Origin: Tetrahymena elliotti 4EA
Taxonomy: Eukaryota; Ciliophora; Oligohymenophorea; Hymenostomatida; Tetrahymenidae
Direction of reading: 5' to 3'
NCBI GenBank assembly: GCA_000231825.2
Contig: JH720304.1
Span: 29,230-93,229, forward strand
Length of the DNA stretch: 64,000 nt
Shown here one piece after another: positions 59,400 through 64,000 of this stretch (the stretch's first letter is position 1; each line of letters opens with the position of its first letter). The position numbers were made by a program, and so were the translations under genes. The notes beneath the pieces were generated by a model that was given only the letters and a program-made list of their open reading frames with translations, ran no database searches and was not told the DNA's origin.

Positions 59400-62300
59400 A
59401 TGAGTACTACAACAAATAATATAACTTAGTCTATAACATAATAGTAGTAATAGTCATAGCAGAATTCAAAGAATATGTTAAGCAGCGTACCTTTGCAGCT
59501 TAGCAAGGATTTAACTTAAGTGTCTTCAAACCAAGCAAATTTTTAGTTTATTGGTCATCGCAAATAAGTTTCTACTAATGAAAGACATAACTACAGTAGC
59601 TCACCTGTTAAAATTACTAATAAAGCCACAGAAATTTCACCTCAAATTGCCCCAAGCGCTAGTTCAATAGCAAAGCTTAATCTTTTTTAGACAGTTAATG
59701 ACCCTTCATATTACAAAAAGATTATTTAGGCTCCAACAAGCTCTGAAAGCAATTAGTAAATATTTTTGCATTTGATTTTTTGATTTTTGCATAAAAAAAG
59801 CAAGAGTTAGTATTAGCATAGAATACAATAGAAGATAAATAATTTTTTTTACTTACTCTAAAAAGGAATAAGCTAATATTATTGATTGTATAATTTATAT
59901 ATCAATAGGAATTAATAATAATAGAAAATAAAGCTAACAATTTACTTAATTTAAATGTTATATAAAATAGGATTATACCAATAGGTTAGCCAAGACCATA
60001 GAATTTAACTTCTAAATATATCAGAAATTTCAGTCAGTTTTTGATTGAGATATAGAAAAATAAATAAGAAAATTAATATTTATGCTCTCATTGCAAAGAT
60101 TTACTATGGGATCCAGTCAAGTGTTCAGAATGTCCTACTTTTTATTGCTCTTCATGCGCATCTAAAAATTATACTAAATCAAATAAAAAATGTAACACTT
60201 GTTAAAAAATTTTAATCACTATTCGTCCTGGAGAAAATATTTAGAAATAACTTTAAAAAATTAATTTAATGTGTCCAAATAATCTAAATGGTTGTCAAGC
60301 TTACTTATCTTACAATTCATATGAATTGCACTAGGTGGATTGTAGATTCAAGAAATTAAAAGCCTAAGAAAATGTGTTTAAGCCTTAAATTATGTCAGAA
60401 ACTAAAAAGAGAGATTCTGCTCCAGTAATACCCCTATCTGCTGCCCCTAAAAAAGAAAGAAAGGATTTAGTCAGCTGCATTCATTGCTACAAAAATGTTT
60501 TAAGACTGCAAATTGAATAGGTAAAATATTTTTTTTAATAATATTAAAAAATAGAGATTTTAATATGTGGAAAGAAGCATCAAATATTTTTTAAAAGCTA
60601 ATTTAATGAAAAAAGTAAATAAATATGCAATATAATTTTATATTGTCAATATAAATTGATACCTTTGCAGATTTTAATTGCAAATAGTCTAACTAACTAT
60701 CAAAAGGCTAGAAGTCTGAGAAAGATTTTAGAAATGGATAAAACGAGTAAACAAAACATTTACAAGGTTTTTTTAGAGGCATCTAAATTTGAGATAAAAA
60801 TACTCTCATAATTAAGAATTTAAGCAGTAAATATCTTCAAGATACTCAAGATACTTGAACAATAACTTTTGGATATAAAAGTATTAAATAAAATGTGAGA
60901 GGTTAGATAGATAATTGCTAAATGAAAATCTATGAACTAGATAAATTAAAATGAAGACAATTAAATTTGTTCGAATTAATATTTAAATTCCTCTTGTATT
61001 TATGTAATGCTAATCTATCAGAGGATATAAGAAAATTAAATAAATACTACCAGGAGATATAGATAAATAATAAATGCGCATTTAAAAACCACTGATAGAT
61101 TTAAAAATAATTGCAAGTAATTATGTTAATAAAATGTAAAGTACTAGAATCATTTATTGTAAATTAAATACAATACTTACTGATGATATTAAAAATACCT
61201 ATCGGTAATCTTCAACCATGCTTCTATTCCCATAATACTTTTATCTCTCTTCTTTAACAATTTTTATTTATTATAAAATATTTTCTCATATATTTTTTTA
61301 TACAAATAGCATTAAAACTCTTGTCCTTTGAAGTTAATTCCTTGTCAGTTCTGCAAAAATGAAGTTCCTTCTTCTCATTTGAGTGTTCATGTTTAGTATC
61401 GTTGCACTAAAACAATTTATTGCTCTAGATGCTCAGTTAATGTTCCATACGAATAATTTAATACTCATGCTGGAAACTGTAACATTTATCCTTCAGCTAA
61501 GTGCTCTTATTGTGAATAAAATTTTTATAAGTCCAGTATTTCTGATCATATAGCTTCTTGCTCTCAAAATCCTTCTAATAAGCAAAAATAAATGATGAAA
61601 TCTGATAATTTAATCACAAATAAAAAATATAGTTTCGATCTTTAAAATCCTATAAATAAAAGCTTCCCTTTAACCTTGAATACTTAAGCAGCTTTAAATA
61701 ATAGCTTAAAAAATGATTAAAATTCCCTTTTAATTAAAGGAATTAACATGCAATCTCCTCCAAATAAAGTATGTCCTTCAAGTGAAAAGTTAAAATTCCT
61801 CATTAATGAAAATATGTACAAAATTAAAGGTCATGCTGATGAATACAGCTTTGACCATGATTTTGACTAAGATAAATCAATGAGAACTAAAATGAATACA
61901 GATGCTAGTATATCAACTGAATAATCATAAAACAATATCAATATGTATGACTAAAAGTTAAATTCAATTTTCAATACAAGTGTTTAGATGAACACAACTA
62001 TGCCTTTAAGTCCATTACCTAAAAGCAAATTCTAAAGTGATATGTAAGCTGGAGTTATTAGTCATTAATAAAATATGCTTTAATCACTAAAATAACAAAC
62101 TAATCAGATAAAACCACAAGTTGAAAACCCTGAAAACTATTCAAGCAATATATAAAATTCCTACAAAATAAATAGCAGTAATAATATTGGTGCATCTACA
62201 TCAGGCACTATGAATATTTTCTTGTCTCCTTAAATGACTTCATCAACACGTCTTGGCTAAGCCTAAAAGATGTTCAACAATCAAGTTAACCCTACTTTAA

Positions 62301-62425
62301 ATACTATTCTTCAACACTACTTGAATAAAAATGATACTTCTGGTAGAAGCTATAGTTTCTAGGTATAAAGTACAACCCCTTAAATAAAGATCTAATCTAG
62401 CCAAAATCTAGAAACAAAATCTTGA
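59400..62425 (+). CDS. RING and TRAF-type zinc-finger protein
   Basis: Three exons (59400-59755, 59971-60520, 61310-62425) give 673 residues; introns are 215 and 789 nt. The first ~115 residues are Gln/Ser-rich. A RING-like finger made only of Cys ligands spans 157-196 (Cys157, 160, 170, 173, 178, 181, 193, 196). TRAF-type fingers follow: Cys-Pro-x-Asn-x3-Gly-Cys with His and Cys, then Cys-Ile-His-Cys-Tyr, continuing across the second intron as Gln-His-Gln-Asn-Ser-Cys-Pro-Leu-x-Leu-Ile-Pro-Cys-Gln-Phe-Cys. Further Cys/His pairs end in Asp-His-Ile-Ala-Ser-Cys. The join is phase 0 and restores the family spacing exactly. The last ~300 residues are disordered, Ser/Asn/Gln-rich. Such proteins are usually E3 ubiquitin ligases or adaptors; a TRAF-C (MATH) domain is absent. 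Confidence 0.88.
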
Positions 62426-63856
62426 AAAAAGAAAAATTATCAATACACTATTTTGTTAATTATGAAGCTTAGTACTAAATAATCTTAAAATAAAAAATAC
62501 ATTTAAACAACTTAATAATAAGCAATCTTGAGTTTAAATAAATAACTTATATTAAGTAAATCTTCAAATATTAATTAATAAATTAGTCCATTAAAATGGA
62601 TAATAAATACTACTAAATCTTTACCATATAATTAAAAATATCCTTTTGTTAGTTTGTATTAATACAAACAACTAAAAACATCACTTTTATTCTTACTAAT
62701 AAATTCTTTAAGATAACAAAATGAATTCAAATCTTTTAAAAAAAGATAAAAATTAAGATTTTAAAAAAATAATCTAATCTAAATTGACTCTCTAAACAAA
62801 TTTTTGTTAATTTCTTAAAAGCGATAAAGCAATAAATGAAATTGTTAAACTATCTTAAATCTAACTAAAATTATTTATTATAAGAGATACCTATTCTATC
62901 AATAAATAAACGCTTAAGCAATTTATATTAATATACTAAAACTTATATATTTAAATTAATATCTTACCTCCATTTATCTATATATTCATAAATACATACT
63001 CAACTTATTTAATTAATGTATGAAGGTTTCTATAAAATACTAAAAAAGCAAGCTTTTTTAAATTATTTTTAATATTTTATCAATCAAGGATATTTGTTTA
63101 TTAATTAAAAAGCCATTTTTAGGTGGTTTTTATTACTTCTATAATATATTTATGTTTTATCTTTTACATTTTCTTTTAAATAATATTAAAGCATAAAGAT
63201 TCTAATTACTTTGAACTACTTTCGAGGATTGTAATTATATTGTATCAAATAACTCCTTAATTTTACTTTCTAGTTTTCATTTAAATTATTTATTTAAATA
63301 AATAAAAAACATTCAGCTTTTATCAGACCCAAAAATTTTTTTTCACCATTTTAGCTTTATTATTTTTATAATAGGGAATTATTAAAATTAATAAACTTTT
63401 ATCTTTTTATTGTAAAATGAAACAGCTTATTAAAATTAGAATTAATTTTTTTAATTTAGAAGATTTTATTATAATATTTTAGAAAATTTAATTTCCACTC
63501 AAAATAGTATTTCTAATATTGTTCTAGTTGCTTTAATTTATGATTATTTCTATTTTTAAAATTATCATAGACAACATTAAACCTATAGAAGAATTGTAAT
63601 TATTTTTATTCTAAAATATTATCTTATAAACGCTATGTGAAACCAAAACAAATTCAAGCATTAAATTATACATATAATGAAATAAGCAGAAATAAGTTAA
63701 ATTACAGACTCTCAGAAAAATATTGTTTCAGTTTTCGTTAATTTTCTTAGTAGATAATCTTTTGTTTAGTAGCTAATATGTTAGTAGCAAGAAATAAATG
63801 TTTTTTTTGTTCTAATTAATGATTATTTTATTGAAAAAATATATTGAACTATCAAA
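62426..63856. other. AT-rich intergenic region
   Basis: 1.4 kb with no recognised gene. Sequence is A/T-dense with frequent TAA/TAG. No feature is supported. Confidence 0.45.
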
Positions 63857-64000
63857 ATGGATATTATTTAAAAAGAATCTATATTGATTGATTCAGCTAT
63901 TATTCATTAATTTTCTGGCTGGTTAATAGCATTCATTCTTAATTTTATAAAAGTAGTAACTTAACATTAAAAATAACATAAATATTCTTTTAGTCAATTA
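63857..64000 (+). CDS. Start of a gene running off the window
   Basis: An ATG opens a frame that stays open to the window edge (48 codons). It starts Met-Asp-Ile-Ile-Gln-Lys-Glu-Ser, followed by a hydrophobic run with Gly-Trp-Leu-Ile-Ala-Phe-Ile-Leu, possibly a membrane segment. It is too short to identify. Confidence 0.35.

Noticed and set aside
1..64000. tRNA, rRNA, CRISPR arrays, telomere repeats
   Set aside because: I looked for B-box-like sequences, long GC-rich structured stretches, regularly spaced repeats and G4T2-type runs by eye and found none that hold up. A tRNAscan or Rfam run could still find something I missed.

Overview
The window reads as nuclear DNA of a ciliate, most like Tetrahymena or a close oligohymenophorean. 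It is very AT-rich. Every convincing reading frame has in-frame TAA and TAG where glutamine is expected, and every one ends at TGA. Introns are GT..AG, AT-rich and mostly 35-120 nt, with a few of 200-1065 nt, which suits Tetrahymena better than Paramecium (introns of about 25 nt). I cannot tell macronuclear from micronuclear DNA. The decayed transposases and repeat fragments in the left 23 kb would fit germline (micronuclear) or a repeat-rich chromosome end, but no telomere repeat is visible.

Layout. 1-8.2 kb: a local duplication. It holds two copies of a multi-pass membrane protein gene (the second frameshifted), a dead Tc1/mariner-type transposase between them, a WD40-like gene on the minus strand, and several broken copies of the 3' end of that WD40 gene. 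8.2-10.3 kb: AT-rich with one MITE-like palindrome. 10.3-13.4 kb: a six-exon two-pass membrane protein. 14.2-15.4 kb: an LRR protein (minus). 15.4-17.7 kb: decayed mobile-element-like coding sequence. 17.7-18.7 kb: a four-exon short-chain dehydrogenase. 18.7-24.1 kb: mostly degenerate sequence with a clearly GC-richer island (21.1-22.1 kb) and a second Tc1-like transposase scrap. 24.1-26.2 kb: seven-exon RNA polymerase I/III subunit RPAC1 (minus). 26.8-33.2 kb: a nine-exon gene for a 1957-residue type I membrane protein (minus), facing away from CCDC61/VFL3 (34.1-36.4 kb, plus). 36.6-38.1 kb: a multi-exon LRR gene. 38.7-39.8 kb: a JmjC-type oxygenase. 40.1-43.2 kb: a 1014-residue Q/N/S-rich protein (minus). 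44.2-51.7 kb: an alpha/beta hydrolase fused to a Q/N-rich tail of about 1760 residues (minus). 54.4-54.9 kb: an ADF/cofilin-fold protein with an N-terminal membrane segment (minus). 55.9-57.0 kb: a membrane J-protein of the DNAJB12/14 type (minus). 59.4-62.4 kb: a RING plus TRAF-type zinc-finger protein (plus). 63.9 kb to the end: the start of another gene.

Neighbouring genes share no obvious pathway, as is usual for ciliates. RPAC1 serves rRNA, 5S and tRNA transcription. CCDC61 serves basal bodies. The J-protein and the RING/TRAF protein suggest protein quality control and ubiquitin signalling.

Exon joins were worked out by hand from reading phase, GT..AG ends and protein-family fit. For the multi-exon genes where all exons are given, the coding length is a multiple of three. 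Nothing was checked against a database, and product names rest on motif recognition.
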